64,000 bases of DNA from the NCBI RefSeq assembly GCF_025398735.1, contig NZ_CP104694.1:4303001-4367000 (forward strand), in the 5' to 3' direction. The DNA comes from Tahibacter amnicola. GTDB lineage: Bacteria; Pseudomonadota; Gammaproteobacteria; Xanthomonadales; Rhodanobacteraceae. Under the pieces are notes generated by a model, which was given only the letters and a program-made list of their open reading frames with translations, ran no database searches and was not told where the DNA came from. Shown piece after piece: positions 1 to 9,053 of this stretch (its first letter is position 1; every line of letters begins with the position of its first letter). Made by a program: the position numbers and the translations under genes.

Positions 1-830
1 GGCAAGCGGCCACGCAGAAAGATCTCCCGGACTTTGTACTCGGTCATTCGGTACACCTCGCAGCGTAGTCGCGACCAGGCCAAACCGACCCGCCCTGCGC
101 GCCAGGCGCCAAGGGCCAGGTAATGATACAAAAACAGCAGCCAGTAGCGGCAAGGCACCCGATAGAAGTACTTCTTGAGCCACATCCTCCGCTGAAGAGG
201 CGTTCCGCGCCAGCGCGCTTGTTCCGCCAACGGTGACGCGCTGGCCATGGCGATAGCCTCTGCCGAGGAATAGCGATTCTGCTTGTCCAGCCAGTGCGCA
301 AGATCCGGACTGTCGTAGTGCTCCAGCTCGCCAGTCACTGGCGAGATGCGGCCACTGACGATGGGATGTTCGTTCACGGTAACGTCACTGAAGCGACAAG
401 TCCCAGTCCGCCACAAACGCAGCAGGCGTTGTCGCACCGGCAGTGGTCTGCCCATGAACCACAGACGTCGCGTCACTTCCAATCCGTCGCACGTACCGCT
501 CCCGATCGCCTTCGCGATGGCGATCTTCAACGCATCGTCCAGGCGCTCGTCCGGGTCCAGTTTCATCGTCCACGGCGCTGTGATCGGCAGTTGTTCCAGC
601 GCGAAGTTCCATTGGTCGCCGAATCCACGAAACGGACGCTGCACGACGTGCACGCCATGACGCAGCGCGATATCTACCGTGTCGTCGGCGCTGCGGCTGT
701 CGACGAGAAACACTTCCTGTGCCCAGCCCGCGACATTGCAGCAGACAGCATCCATGTTGTGTGCCTCGTTGAGCGAAAGCATCACGACAGCGACAGGCAC
801 TTTCGCGCTGTGGTTATCAGTAGGCATCAT
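1..830 (-). CDS. Glycosyltransferase family 2, partial (cut by window start)
   Basis: The frame opens at an ATG at 830 and stays open to base 1, so the C-terminus lies outside the window. The first 276 residues are visible. Near the N-terminus is the GT2 nucleotide-sugar binding start (VAVVMLSLNEAHNM) followed by FLVDSRSADDT. A DXD-like metal site (KLDPDE) lies near residue 95. The pattern resembles WaaE/KdtX-type GT2 enzymes, which act at the cytoplasmic face of the membrane on lipid-linked glycans. It is the most distal visible gene of the polysaccharide operon. Its ATG overlaps the TGA of the preceding GT4 gene (ATGA at 830-827), which implies translational coupling. Acceptor and donor sugars cannot be read from sequence. 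Family assignment is good; specificity is unknown. Confidence 0.85.
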   Translation of the reverse strand, partial: MMPTDNHSAKVPVAVVMLSLNEAHNMDAVCCNVAGWAQEVFLVDSRSADDTVDIALRHGVHVVQRPFRGFGDQWNFALEQLPITAPWTMKLDPDERLDDALKIAIAKAIGSGTCDGLEVTRRLWFMGRPLPVRQRLLRLWRTGTCRFSDVTVNEHPIVSGRISPVTGELEHYDSPDLAHWLDKQNRYSSAEAIAMASASPLAEQARWRGTPLQRRMWLKKYFYRVPCRYWLLFLYHYLALGAWRAGRVGLAWSRLRCEVYRMTEYKVREIFLRGRL

Positions 831-1951
831 GCGAGCGCTACCCACTCCGGCGCCGTCCCGCCATCACGAATCCAGCGGTAGCTTTCCACGAGGCGTGCGG
901 CGACGATAGGCCAGCTGAAGTCTTCCGCCATCCAGGCACGTCCGGCGCTCCCCATCTGCCGCAGCGTGCCGGGCGAACACCGCATTGCCTCATCCAGCGC
1001 CGTGGTGATGCCGTCCGCAGAAACCCACCATCCACAGCCGCGCTCAGCGAGCCCGGACCAGGGCGCACCGTGCGTCGTCACCACGGGAACACCACTGGCA
1101 AGACTCTCGGCCACGACCATGCCGAAGTTCTCGCTGGCAGAGGGCAATACCAGCAAATCGCTGCCCGCCAACATTCTGTTCTTCGCCGGACCGATCACCG
1201 GACCGGAGAAGTGGCACCGCAAGAGTCCACATCGAAAGGCCTGGCGCTTCAGTCCCTCGATGTAGGCCGGTGCGCCCTTTCCGGCGATCACCAGTTCCCA
1301 GTCCGGGTGCGCAAACTGCAGCTGCCTCCAGCTTTCCAGCAGGCGATCCAGCCGCTTGATCGGGTGGATGCGCCCTAGGAAGAGCAGACGGCGCATGGCC
1401 GCATCCTCCTTCGCGACCGAAAGCGCGGGGATGTCGATCCCATTGGGAACCACCGCCACGGGCCGGCGCCATCCCGCCCGCCGGATGTCCTCGTACTCCA
1501 TCGGACTGGTGGCATGCAGGAGGTCGGCGCGGGCCAGCGTCGGCCGCTGAAGGGGGCCGGCCAGCAGCTTCTTGAACCGTGACCTGGCCAGCGCGGCCGG
1601 CGCGAGTGTACCCCGCGGCGAAACCACCAATGCAGCCCGGCCAAGCCGCGGCCTGCGCCATCCGCAGACCATGTTCGGAAATGCCCACAGACTGTGATTG
1701 TGCACAATATCGCATTCTGCATAAGCACGCCCGAGGGCCGGCCACCAGCGCGGCGTGAAACCGAAGGTGCCCAGCGCGCGCCACTGCGTCATCAGCGATA
1801 AGGTCACGTTCCGCAGCGGCTCGTCCACGGCAAGGCACAGCAGGCTCGTCGCCACGGATTCGTCCGCCATGGATTCGCACAGGCGCCGTACCGAAAGCGA
1901 CGGCCCGGATACGGGGTCGTCCATGTGGGGAATGACGTGAGCTACCCGCAC
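827..1951 (-). CDS. Glycosyltransferase family 4
   Basis: A 374-residue GT-B fold enzyme that would transfer a sugar from a nucleotide donor onto the growing lipid-linked repeat unit in the cytoplasm. The N-terminus VRVAHVIPHMDDP is a normal GT4 opening. The C-terminal half has LFLGRIHPIKRLDRLLE and the E-x7-E donor-binding motif in PSASENFGMVVAESLASG. I chose the GTG at 1951 because it begins exactly where GT4 homology begins and overlaps the end of the upstream amidotransferase by ten bases. A longer open frame upstream has no family similarity. The gene is coupled downstream to the partial GT2 by an ATGA overlap. The sugar donor cannot be deduced. Confidence 0.88.
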   Translation of the reverse strand: MRVAHVIPHMDDPVSGPSLSVRRLCESMADESVATSLLCLAVDEPLRNVTLSLMTQWRALGTFGFTPRWWPALGRAYAECDIVHNHSLWAFPNMVCGWRRPRLGRAALVVSPRGTLAPAALARSRFKKLLAGPLQRPTLARADLLHATSPMEYEDIRRAGWRRPVAVVPNGIDIPALSVAKEDAAMRRLLFLGRIHPIKRLDRLLESWRQLQFAHPDWELVIAGKGAPAYIEGLKRQAFRCGLLRCHFSGPVIGPAKNRMLAGSDLLVLPSASENFGMVVAESLASGVPVVTTHGAPWSGLAERGCGWWVSADGITTALDEAMRCSPGTLRQMGSAGRAWMAEDFSWPIVAARLVESYRWIRDGGTAPEWVALA

Positions 1952-3762
1952 GGGGAAACGCTCCGGTCGTAGGATGCAGCAACCCACCTCGCCCAACCGC
2001 GCAGGCCACCGCCCGATGCGCGGGCATTGGCGTCCATGGCGCCCAGCCATTGCTCGACGGGAATGCAAAAGCCGGTCTTTCGACGTCGCCACACACACGA
2101 CGGTAGCGGCCGCACCGGCGTTTGTGCGAGATAGCGCTTGCCGCGCGATCCGCTGAATGCAGCGAGGAGCGGCTGCAGTTCGCGCAGCAGAACGGCATCG
2201 ACAAATGGCGTGCGCAGCTCAACGCCGTGGCTCATGCTCGCCCAGTCGCTGTCGCGCAGCAGTTGGTTACGCAGATAGGCCATCGATTCCAGCTGGCCTA
2301 CGGCCAAGCGCGGGCAGGCAGCCAGCGGACCCGCGAGCGCAGCCACCCACCCGATGGGATCCACGCAGTGATCCGCATCGGCGAGGTGACGCGGCAACAG
2401 CTGGGCCAGCTCGCCGGGCGCAAAGACGCTGCGGCGCACGAACCACGCGCCCCGAAGGTCATGCGCGACGCGCGGCAGCAGAGCCCAGCGGGGATTGCCG
2501 CTGCGACGGCTTTGCCGCTTTCCCAACCATTCCGCCAGCGCCGCAGCCCCCGGAATCCGCTCCACTGCACGCCAGGCGCTGACAAGGCCGGGAACTTCGC
2601 GAAAAAGCGAGTACCCCTGGAACAGCTCGTCCGCGCCAACGCCGGACAAAACCACCTTGAGCCCATTTTCCGCCGCCGCTTTGGTGGCGTACCAGGTGTT
2701 GACCCCATCGATCGAGGGTTGGTCCATCGCGACCAGCAGTGCCGGGAGATCCCGCTCAAATTCGGCCCGATCCACGCGACGGATGACGTGGCGAATACCA
2801 TAGACACCGGCGACCTCCGCTGCGCGGGCCGACTCGTCTTCGGGGCGTCCGAGGAACTCCGCAAACTGCAGAGTGATGCCACACGCCGCCGTTCCGACCT
2901 GCTGCATCACGGCGGCGAGGCAACTGGAGTCGACACCACCGGAAAGCAGGATGCCAACCGGAACATCCGCGACCATGTGCGCGCTGACACTGCGCGTCAC
3001 GGCCTGCCTGACGCTCCGCGCTGCACAGAGCGGCGTCGCAGATGCGCTGTCAGGTAGCTGGTTCCAGCTGCCGCCAATATTCCAGAACGACTGGACGGCG
3101 AGACCACCACGCGCCGTCGCGTAGCCGAAATGCCCGGCCGGCAGCGCTCTGACAGCGCGAAACCACGTATAGGGTTCAGCCACGCTGCCGAGCATCCAGA
3201 AACTGGCCTGCCCCTGCGGACACCCTTCACGATCGACCTTTCCGCTGGCAATGATCGCCCTCACCTGCGAAGCAACGAGGAGACCATCTTCCGTTGATGC
3301 GTAGTAAAGCGGCTTGATGCCGTAGGGATCCCGTGCCAGGAACAGGCGCCGACGCCCGGCATCCCAGATGGCGATGGCAAACATGCCACGCAGGCGCGAC
3401 AGCATGGCCTCACCGTCGCGAACGAACAGCTCCAATAGCACTTCCGTGTCACTGTTTGTCCGCAGCCGGACGCCACGCCGGATCAATTCCTGTCGCAGCG
3501 TCTCGTAGTTGTACAACTCTCCGTTATACACAATGGCGAACTGACCACAGCCCGATACCATCGGCTGGGACGCGCGCGCATCAAGATCAATGATCGAAAG
3601 GCGGCGGTGCCCCAGACAGACGCCGCTAAGCGGATCCTGCCAGAAGCCCTCGCCGTCCGGACCGCGCGGACGCAGCGATTCGCACATGCGACGCACCACC
3701 GATGTCATGGCATCCGAATCCCTTCGCCCAGGCCATGTCAACAGGACCGCCAATCCGCACAT
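1942..3762 (-). CDS. asnB: AsnB-type glutamine-dependent amidotransferase (asparagine synthase-like)
   Basis: A 606-residue two-domain enzyme. The start at 3762 places cysteine at position 2 (MCGLAVLL), the N-terminal nucleophile of class II glutaminase domains; the ATP-dependent synthetase domain follows, with the PP-loop GILLSGGVDSS near residue 260. Typical AsnB proteins make asparagine from aspartate and glutamine. Homologues inside polysaccharide clusters are often thought to amidate uronic acids or other sugar carboxylates in the repeat unit, and that is my preferred role here because flanking genes are Wzy and glycosyltransferases. A stand-alone asparagine synthetase cannot be excluded. 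The C-terminus overlaps the next GT4 gene by ten bases, and only ten bases separate its start from the upstream polymerase gene. Confidence 0.88.
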   Translation of the reverse strand: MCGLAVLLTWPGRRDSDAMTSVVRRMCESLRPRGPDGEGFWQDPLSGVCLGHRRLSIIDLDARASQPMVSGCGQFAIVYNGELYNYETLRQELIRRGVRLRTNSDTEVLLELFVRDGEAMLSRLRGMFAIAIWDAGRRRLFLARDPYGIKPLYYASTEDGLLVASQVRAIIASGKVDREGCPQGQASFWMLGSVAEPYTWFRAVRALPAGHFGYATARGGLAVQSFWNIGGSWNQLPDSASATPLCAARSVRQAVTRSVSAHMVADVPVGILLSGGVDSSCLAAVMQQVGTAACGITLQFAEFLGRPEDESARAAEVAGVYGIRHVIRRVDRAEFERDLPALLVAMDQPSIDGVNTWYATKAAAENGLKVVLSGVGADELFQGYSLFREVPGLVSAWRAVERIPGAAALAEWLGKRQSRRSGNPRWALLPRVAHDLRGAWFVRRSVFAPGELAQLLPRHLADADHCVDPIGWVAALAGPLAACPRLAVGQLESMAYLRNQLLRDSDWASMSHGVELRTPFVDAVLLRELQPLLAAFSGSRGKRYLAQTPVRPLPSCVWRRRKTGFCIPVEQWLGAMDANARASGGGLRGWARWVAASYDRSVSPCG

Positions 3763-3772
3763 TGCAGAGGCC

Positions 3773-5308
3773 TCAGTCGCGATGAAAGTGCCGGCTGCTG
3801 TTCGGTGACCGGAACAGGACGAAACGCATGACCAACAACAAGGGTACGTAGCGCGCGATCGCGATGAAGAACGCGTAGAACACACTGTCGACGTGCCCCA
3901 GCGCCCCTGTCAATCCGACAATCAGGAAGGACGCGGCTCCACCGGACAGCAACAGTGCCCGGAAGATGGCTGACTGGAAGAGCCCGACGACCAGGAATCC
4001 CAGCGCGACGGCCCATGCGCCTCCAGCGAAGTTCAGGTAGGTCACAGGAGACATCCCTGTCGACGACAGGGAATTCATTCCCAGTACCACCTGGGTATAC
4101 CACACGCCAAGGTCGTTGATCGGCTTGCCTTGCCAGATGGCGCGCGGAACAAAGCTGTACAGCGGCGAGTAGAAAATGTCTGCCAGAAACTGCGGGGATC
4201 CGGCGGGAAGGATATCGGTCTTTGCCGCATATTCGATGCCGGCAGCAGCTGTGGTGACGTCCTGCACCCGGTTGAGGAAATTTGTCGCGGTCTGGGTCAG
4301 GTTGTTGTCGAGGTTCGACGACTTTCCGCCGGCCGAAAACGCGTTGACGATGGCGGTGACACTGGTGCCTTCGAAACTGGATTCGCGGTTGCGGTACTCG
4401 CGGAACGGCTCAATCACCATGTACGCCAGCAGCAAGGCGGTCAGCGATACGGGCAGCAGCCACAGCGGCAGCCGGTTGCGCTGGACATAGTAGGCCATGC
4501 CGACGACAACCACGGGCGCCACTACCGCACTCTTGAATCCCGACATGAAACCGAACAGTTCTTCGGTTGCCCACACAGCAATCAGCAACCATACGGAGCA
4601 TCGGCCGCTGAAGTACGTTAACGACACCGCGACCAGGACAATGATGCCCAGATCGTCAGCCAATGCCAGGTACTGGTTGTACGCCGATGCTGCGATAGCT
4701 TGCTCATAGCTGGATGAGTAACCATATAGCCCGAGGCTGATGGCCAGCAGCCGCGCGCCCACCACGAGAGCCAACACGGCAGCCAGGCCACTGCGCCGGA
4801 GCTGCGGAACGGTTTGCGATGCTCGCGCCAGGACAGGCGTTCGTGCCAGTACCTCTGCCAGCCAACGTGACGTGCCGGACCAATGCCCGGTCCACAGCGC
4901 GCTGGCGCCGATGAGATTGAGCCATTCGTACTGGATCCGGTAGATGTCCGGTGTCGGATCAAAGCGGACCTGCCGCTGCAGATCATCGGGCCACATCGAC
5001 AGGAGGATGAAGGCGGTAGCGGGAAGTAGGTTTCCCAGGAGCGCGAACTGCACGGAAGGATTGAGCGCCCAGTGCGTCAATCCACTGGCGCGGACCAGGA
5101 CAATCTGAGCAAGTCCGTACGCGATGAGGAGACCGACAAGTCCGTACAAGCGAAACCCGACGGCGCTGTTCTCGCTACTCCAGCCAAACGCTAGAAAGGT
5201 ACCGACACTGATGACCGGTAGCGTAAGCAGGACGTGAACCACGCCCGGGTGCTGTGACCGGAAATGCAGGTGCTCGCGGGGATAGCCGGAAACGGCCGCA
5301 CTAAGCAT
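3773..5308 (-). CDS. wzy: Wzy-like oligosaccharide repeat-unit polymerase
   Basis: A 511-residue integral membrane protein with about ten to twelve predicted membrane segments (for example VGLLIAYGLAQIVLV, SVGTFLAFGW and FLVVGLFQSAIFRALLL) and a long periplasmic stretch near residues 330-410. This architecture, with low sequence conservation, fits Wzy polymerases that join flipped repeat units on undecaprenyl diphosphate in the periplasm. Immediate neighbours are a Wzx flippase upstream (eight-base overlap) and an amidotransferase downstream, as expected for a Wzx/Wzy cluster. A second polymerase/ligase-like protein is encoded at 12420-13883, so which of the two polymerises and which ligates is not settled by sequence. 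Assignment rests on topology and context. Confidence 0.75.
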   Translation of the reverse strand: MLSAAVSGYPREHLHFRSQHPGVVHVLLTLPVISVGTFLAFGWSSENSAVGFRLYGLVGLLIAYGLAQIVLVRASGLTHWALNPSVQFALLGNLLPATAFILLSMWPDDLQRQVRFDPTPDIYRIQYEWLNLIGASALWTGHWSGTSRWLAEVLARTPVLARASQTVPQLRRSGLAAVLALVVGARLLAISLGLYGYSSSYEQAIAASAYNQYLALADDLGIIVLVAVSLTYFSGRCSVWLLIAVWATEELFGFMSGFKSAVVAPVVVVGMAYYVQRNRLPLWLLPVSLTALLLAYMVIEPFREYRNRESSFEGTSVTAIVNAFSAGGKSSNLDNNLTQTATNFLNRVQDVTTAAAGIEYAAKTDILPAGSPQFLADIFYSPLYSFVPRAIWQGKPINDLGVWYTQVVLGMNSLSSTGMSPVTYLNFAGGAWAVALGFLVVGLFQSAIFRALLLSGGAASFLIVGLTGALGHVDSVFYAFFIAIARYVPLLLVMRFVLFRSPNSSRHFHRD

Positions 5309-6935
5309 GGGGATCCCCGCTTGGCCATCGCCGCAGTGGCGTCGTGTCGGCTAGCCCTGTTGCATTCCCTTTGACACGTCCGGTGCGTCGTTTGCGCAGG
5401 ATCGTGCTCATCCTTCGCAGAACGACAGCCCGCTCCGCGTCGCTGAACAAGACGAAGAAGAGGAGCCCGCCCAGTATTACCTCAAGGACAAGCGCGCTGA
5501 TTGCCACCGCAGCAGCACCTGACGGAAACCACAGCGGTGAGGTCGCCAACAGTGCGGTCAGGACGATGCAGGCCGCCAGCGCCGACCGACGCCCCTTGTA
5601 CCGGGCTCGTTGTTCAACAAGGACAGCAACTAGCACGCATCCATGAGCCGCGAGCTCGGCGATCGCGTAGCCGAACAGGAGATTTTCCGGAATCAGCGCA
5701 ACTCCGAGAAGCAGAAACACGATGGCATGAACGACGGCCATCTTGAGCACGATGCCAAAGCGTCTTGCGGCCACCGAATCCTGTATGCCGACCTGCCCCA
5801 CCGACGCGAAAACCGCCGCGACGCACGCCACACGGGCTGGCCCTGTCGCCGGCAGGTAGGGCGCGCCGAATAACAGACCGATCAACCACGGCATTGCGGC
5901 AATGACAGCGATCGCCACGATCACCGTAGCCAGCCAGATCAGCTTCAAGGTGATCGCGGCCTGACGGTCGATGGTATCTGTCGGCTGTCCATGACCGCGC
6001 GCAGCCGCCAACGAGGACACGACCACGCCCGCTATGCTGTGCGGCAAAAAGCCCACGACACTGCACATGGCGATCAGAATGCGTTGATAACCCACCGCCT
6101 CAATGCCGCCGGCCTGCCCCAGCATGCCCTGGAGTCCATAAGTCACCGGAATCAGGACGAAGCCCGACGCGTAGTACGGAAGACCGGTCCTCAGCAACGT
6201 CCGCGCAGCGGCGAACACCACCGACACCGACAGCGACGGAATACCTGCCTTCCAGTCAATCAGCACCGTCAGTACGCGCAGCAGCACCACCGCATTGATC
6301 ATCTGCGTTACGACCATGACCATAAGCACGAGCTGCAGGTTGCCCCACCATGCCGCAGCACCCGAGGTGATCAGTCCAATCGTGGAAACCGCCATGGTCC
6401 ATCGGGCATAGATGTCAAACCGGTTGGCTCCAGCCAGCACGGCGTAGACGAACTGGCATAGGCACTGGGCGAAAACCAGAGGTCCTGCAAACTGGAGCAT
6501 TGGCGCTATCGGCGCGCTGCCGTAGACGCTACCAGCGACCCATTTAGCACTCATCAGAACGGCCATCCACGCCAATGCACCGGCGATGCCCAGCAACACC
6601 ATCCCGGCGAATACATAGGGCAAAGTCTGCTGCACACGATCCGGCCGGCTGGCAACCTCGACCTGGAGCGATGCGTCGACGCTGAGACGGAATAGCCCGT
6701 AGGCGCTACTTGTCGTGGTATTGACAATCGTCAGGACACCAAAGTCCGTTGCCCCCAGAGTCCTGGCAAACAGCGCGCTGCCCAGCGTACCGATCACGCG
6801 TTGGTAGATCGCCAGCCCGCCCATCCAGCCGATGTTTGCCAGGTCGCTCATGGACGCCCAGCCGGAACGCCCGCGCAATGCACGCACACTGTCCCCGTCG
6901 GCGGGTACGCGTTCATGCTGCGGATCTCGCGTCAA
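5301..6935 (-). CDS. wzx: Wzx-like lipid-linked oligosaccharide flippase
   Basis: A membrane protein of the MOP/PST exporter superfamily with about twelve to fourteen helices. The first helix region (NIGWMGGLAIYQRVIGTLGS, then LFARTLGATDFG) matches the opening of polysaccharide translocases. It would move undecaprenyl-diphosphate-linked repeat units across the inner membrane. The coordinate given uses a TTG at 6935 that overlaps the upstream GT4 gene by 23 bases. The first in-frame ATG is at 6851 and gives 516 residues; the homologous core begins just after that ATG, so either start is possible. The stop overlaps the wzy start by eight bases. Family assignment is firm from topology and position; the exact start is not. 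Confidence 0.82.
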   Translation of the reverse strand: MTRDPQHERVPADGDSVRALRGRSGWASMSDLANIGWMGGLAIYQRVIGTLGSALFARTLGATDFGVLTIVNTTTSSAYGLFRLSVDASLQVEVASRPDRVQQTLPYVFAGMVLLGIAGALAWMAVLMSAKWVAGSVYGSAPIAPMLQFAGPLVFAQCLCQFVYAVLAGANRFDIYARWTMAVSTIGLITSGAAAWWGNLQLVLMVMVVTQMINAVVLLRVLTVLIDWKAGIPSLSVSVVFAAARTLLRTGLPYYASGFVLIPVTYGLQGMLGQAGGIEAVGYQRILIAMCSVVGFLPHSIAGVVVSSLAAARGHGQPTDTIDRQAAITLKLIWLATVIVAIAVIAAMPWLIGLLFGAPYLPATGPARVACVAAVFASVGQVGIQDSVAARRFGIVLKMAVVHAIVFLLLGVALIPENLLFGYAIAELAAHGCVLVAVLVEQRARYKGRRSALAACIVLTALLATSPLWFPSGAAAVAISALVLEVILGGLLFFVLFSDAERAVVLRRMSTILRKRRTGRVKGNATGLADTTPLRRWPSGDPHA

Positions 6936-8037
6936 CGGCAGACAGCTGTCCGTTACGCGCCAGCAGATCTAACAGAAACTCCGCAGTGCCCTCTGCTCCC
7001 AACGGACGTGCGATCGCCCGGTTCAGATGCGCATGCTGCGCGATCAGCGCTGGCGATCGCAGATAGCGCTCGATGCGGTCGACGAATGCTTCGACAGTAG
7101 GTTCGCACCGGAAGCCATTGACCCCCTCTTCGATAAGGTTTCCGATACCAAGGATGCGATCGCTGATGACGATACCAAGACCCGACGCCATCGACTCGAT
7201 GATGGTGAAGTTGCCGTTGCTGAATGTAGCAGGCAGGATCATCACGTGAGCGCGCGCGTACACATCGGGCAGTTCATTCCACTGCCGGATATCTGCGAGA
7301 AATTCCACGGCCGTTTCCAGGGTCAGTTCGGCCACCCGGCGCCGGCACGCGGGACCGAGCTCGCCGGCAGCGTTCATCAGCAGCCGGGCATTCGGATATC
7401 GGCGGCGAAGCACGGCGAAAATGTCCAGCGCCAACAGTGGCGCATAGATGGGCGTCATCCGGTTCGGATACAGCAATACTGGACTATCCCCCGGCTTCCT
7501 CGCGGGATGCCCTAGATAGCCGTCGATATCTGCCGCATAGCGACCTGCGACAACTTTCTGCCCAAAGCCGAGTACGTCACGGAACTGCGCGACCGCATCG
7601 TCGGCGCTTACGATCACCAGATCGACATGCCGATACAAATTTCGTAGCAGCCACCACGCGGGGCTCGCTCCGCGCAGGTTTCCGTGCCGGTCGCGCGAAC
7701 GTTCGGTGAACACGACCACACGCTTTCCGTTGCGACGCGCCCAGCGATACGCCAGATAGTTTCCGGGGATCGAGAACCCGCCCAGAATGACGATATCGGG
7801 ATCGAAGGTATCTAGCTGGCGGGTCAGCTCAAGGGAAAGATAGCGGCCGTTCAAAAGCCACGTATCCGGAAGAATGCGGCAGGAATCGCCGCCATCGATT
7901 CGCCAGAACGTCCCGCGCGTCCGCTCCGGCCCTTCGTAAAACCAGAATTGCGCATCGACGTGACGCCGCCGGAGCGCGACGCACAGCTTGACCTGCGGCG
8001 GCACCATGACCGAACTCAGGTAAAGAAGGCGTGTCAT
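6913..8037 (-). CDS. Glycosyltransferase family 4
   Basis: A 374-residue GT-B enzyme. The C-terminal donor-binding segment reads ILPATFSNGNFTIIESMASG, a GT4 E-x7-E variant, followed by LIEEGVNGFRCEP, the usual GT4 loop after the catalytic region. The N-terminus MTRLLYLSSVMVPPQ is compatible with the first Rossmann strand. The start ATG overlaps the stop of the preceding GT4 gene (ATGA at 8037-8034), so it is likely translated by re-initiation. It presumably adds one sugar of the repeat unit at the cytoplasmic face of the inner membrane. Donor and acceptor are unknown. Confidence 0.85.
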   Translation of the reverse strand: MTRLLYLSSVMVPPQVKLCVALRRRHVDAQFWFYEGPERTRGTFWRIDGGDSCRILPDTWLLNGRYLSLELTRQLDTFDPDIVILGGFSIPGNYLAYRWARRNGKRVVVFTERSRDRHGNLRGASPAWWLLRNLYRHVDLVIVSADDAVAQFRDVLGFGQKVVAGRYAADIDGYLGHPARKPGDSPVLLYPNRMTPIYAPLLALDIFAVLRRRYPNARLLMNAAGELGPACRRRVAELTLETAVEFLADIRQWNELPDVYARAHVMILPATFSNGNFTIIESMASGLGIVISDRILGIGNLIEEGVNGFRCEPTVEAFVDRIERYLRSPALIAQHAHLNRAIARPLGAEGTAEFLLDLLARNGQLSAVDARSAA

Positions 8038-9053
8038 GGCGATCGGTAGACGGCGAGATAGTCAACGGCAATCCGGGCAGGCTGAAATCGGCGGACATTA
8101 TCCAGCCCGTCGCGCACCAACTGGTCGCGAAATGCGGAATCTTCGATGGTACGGCGAATCGCGACGCGGATGGCCTCAATATCGGTAGGGTCGACCACGC
8201 AAGCCCCTTTCCCAGCCACTTCAGGCATGGCCGTGACATGGGAGGTCACTACTGGACGCCCCATGGCCTGGGCTTCGATAATCGGCATTCCAAAACCTTC
8301 GGAAAGCGATGCAAAGGCGATGACGTCGGCACGCCGATAGAGCTCAGGCACTGCCTCCTCGGCGACCCAACCGTGGCAGTAATAGTCCACTCCCGAGTTT
8401 TCGAGCAACTGTCGCGTGACCTCGTCCGGATTACCGAGTATCTCCAGGCGCCAGCCTGTTCCCTTGAGCGCTTCGACGATCCGCGTCAAATTCTTGTGAG
8501 GCTGCGCGCCGACCTGGAGCACTGTCGGCACCGACTGGCGCGTACCATCTGCATCCGGCGTGAACCTGTCGGACACGCAATTGTGTACGACAATCGTCTT
8601 TCGACGCGTCGCCGGACAGTGCTTCGCCAATTGCTCCTGCGTATGTGTCGAGATCGTCGTCAATCGCCATGCGAGACGATACGGCAGATCCATCCACAAC
8701 CAGCGATAGACAGCACGACGCCACCCGCGCAACGTGTAGAGGTAGTGGCCGATGTCGTGGACAGTGAGCACCACGCGCAATCCCACCAACAAGGGCAGAA
8801 TGTGATTGGCAGCGCCGGTCACGTGCACGATATCCGGCCGCAGCCGGCGTATTCGCCAGATGTCACCCAGCAACCGCCAGCCACCGCGAAGGACGTAGGT
8901 GCTCACTTCACAGTGAGTCTGCATCGCCGTCGCAATGGAACGGAAAAGCCCCTCGATACTATGCCCGCCGGCGCACGGCGCGCGGAACACATATACCACC
9001 CGCAGACGCCCGCCGGCATCGACCGAGGTGACCGCGGGCGCCGGTACACTCAT
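8034..9053 (-). CDS. Glycosyltransferase family 4
   Basis: A 339-residue GT-B enzyme with a complete GT4 C-terminal domain: TVLQVGAQPHKNLTRIVEAL, then ADVIAFASLSEGFGMPIIEA and QAMGRPVVTSHVTAMPEVAG. The E-x7-E motif lies in EGFGMPIIE. The HPLL/LTVHDIGHY segment in the N-terminal half is typical of GT4 mannosyl/rhamnosyl-type enzymes, although that does not fix the donor. The ATG at 9053 overlaps the TGA of the formyltransferase gene, and its own TGA overlaps the next GT4 start, so the three genes form a tightly coupled block. It likely acts in the cytoplasm on the lipid-linked repeat unit. Confidence 0.87.
   Translation of the reverse strand: MSVPAPAVTSVDAGGRLRVVYVFRAPCAGGHSIEGLFRSIATAMQTHCEVSTYVLRGGWRLLGDIWRIRRLRPDIVHVTGAANHILPLLVGLRVVLTVHDIGHYLYTLRGWRRAVYRWLWMDLPYRLAWRLTTISTHTQEQLAKHCPATRRKTIVVHNCVSDRFTPDADGTRQSVPTVLQVGAQPHKNLTRIVEALKGTGWRLEILGNPDEVTRQLLENSGVDYYCHGWVAEEAVPELYRRADVIAFASLSEGFGMPIIEAQAMGRPVVTSHVTAMPEVAGKGACVVDPTDIEAIRVAIRRTIEDSAFRDQLVRDGLDNVRRFQPARIAVDYLAVYRSP

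Noticed and set aside
3738-3885. Longer asparagine-synthase start at 3885
   Set aside because: It would bury the catalytic cysteine at residue 43; class II amidotransferases need Cys at position 2, which the ATG at 3762 provides.
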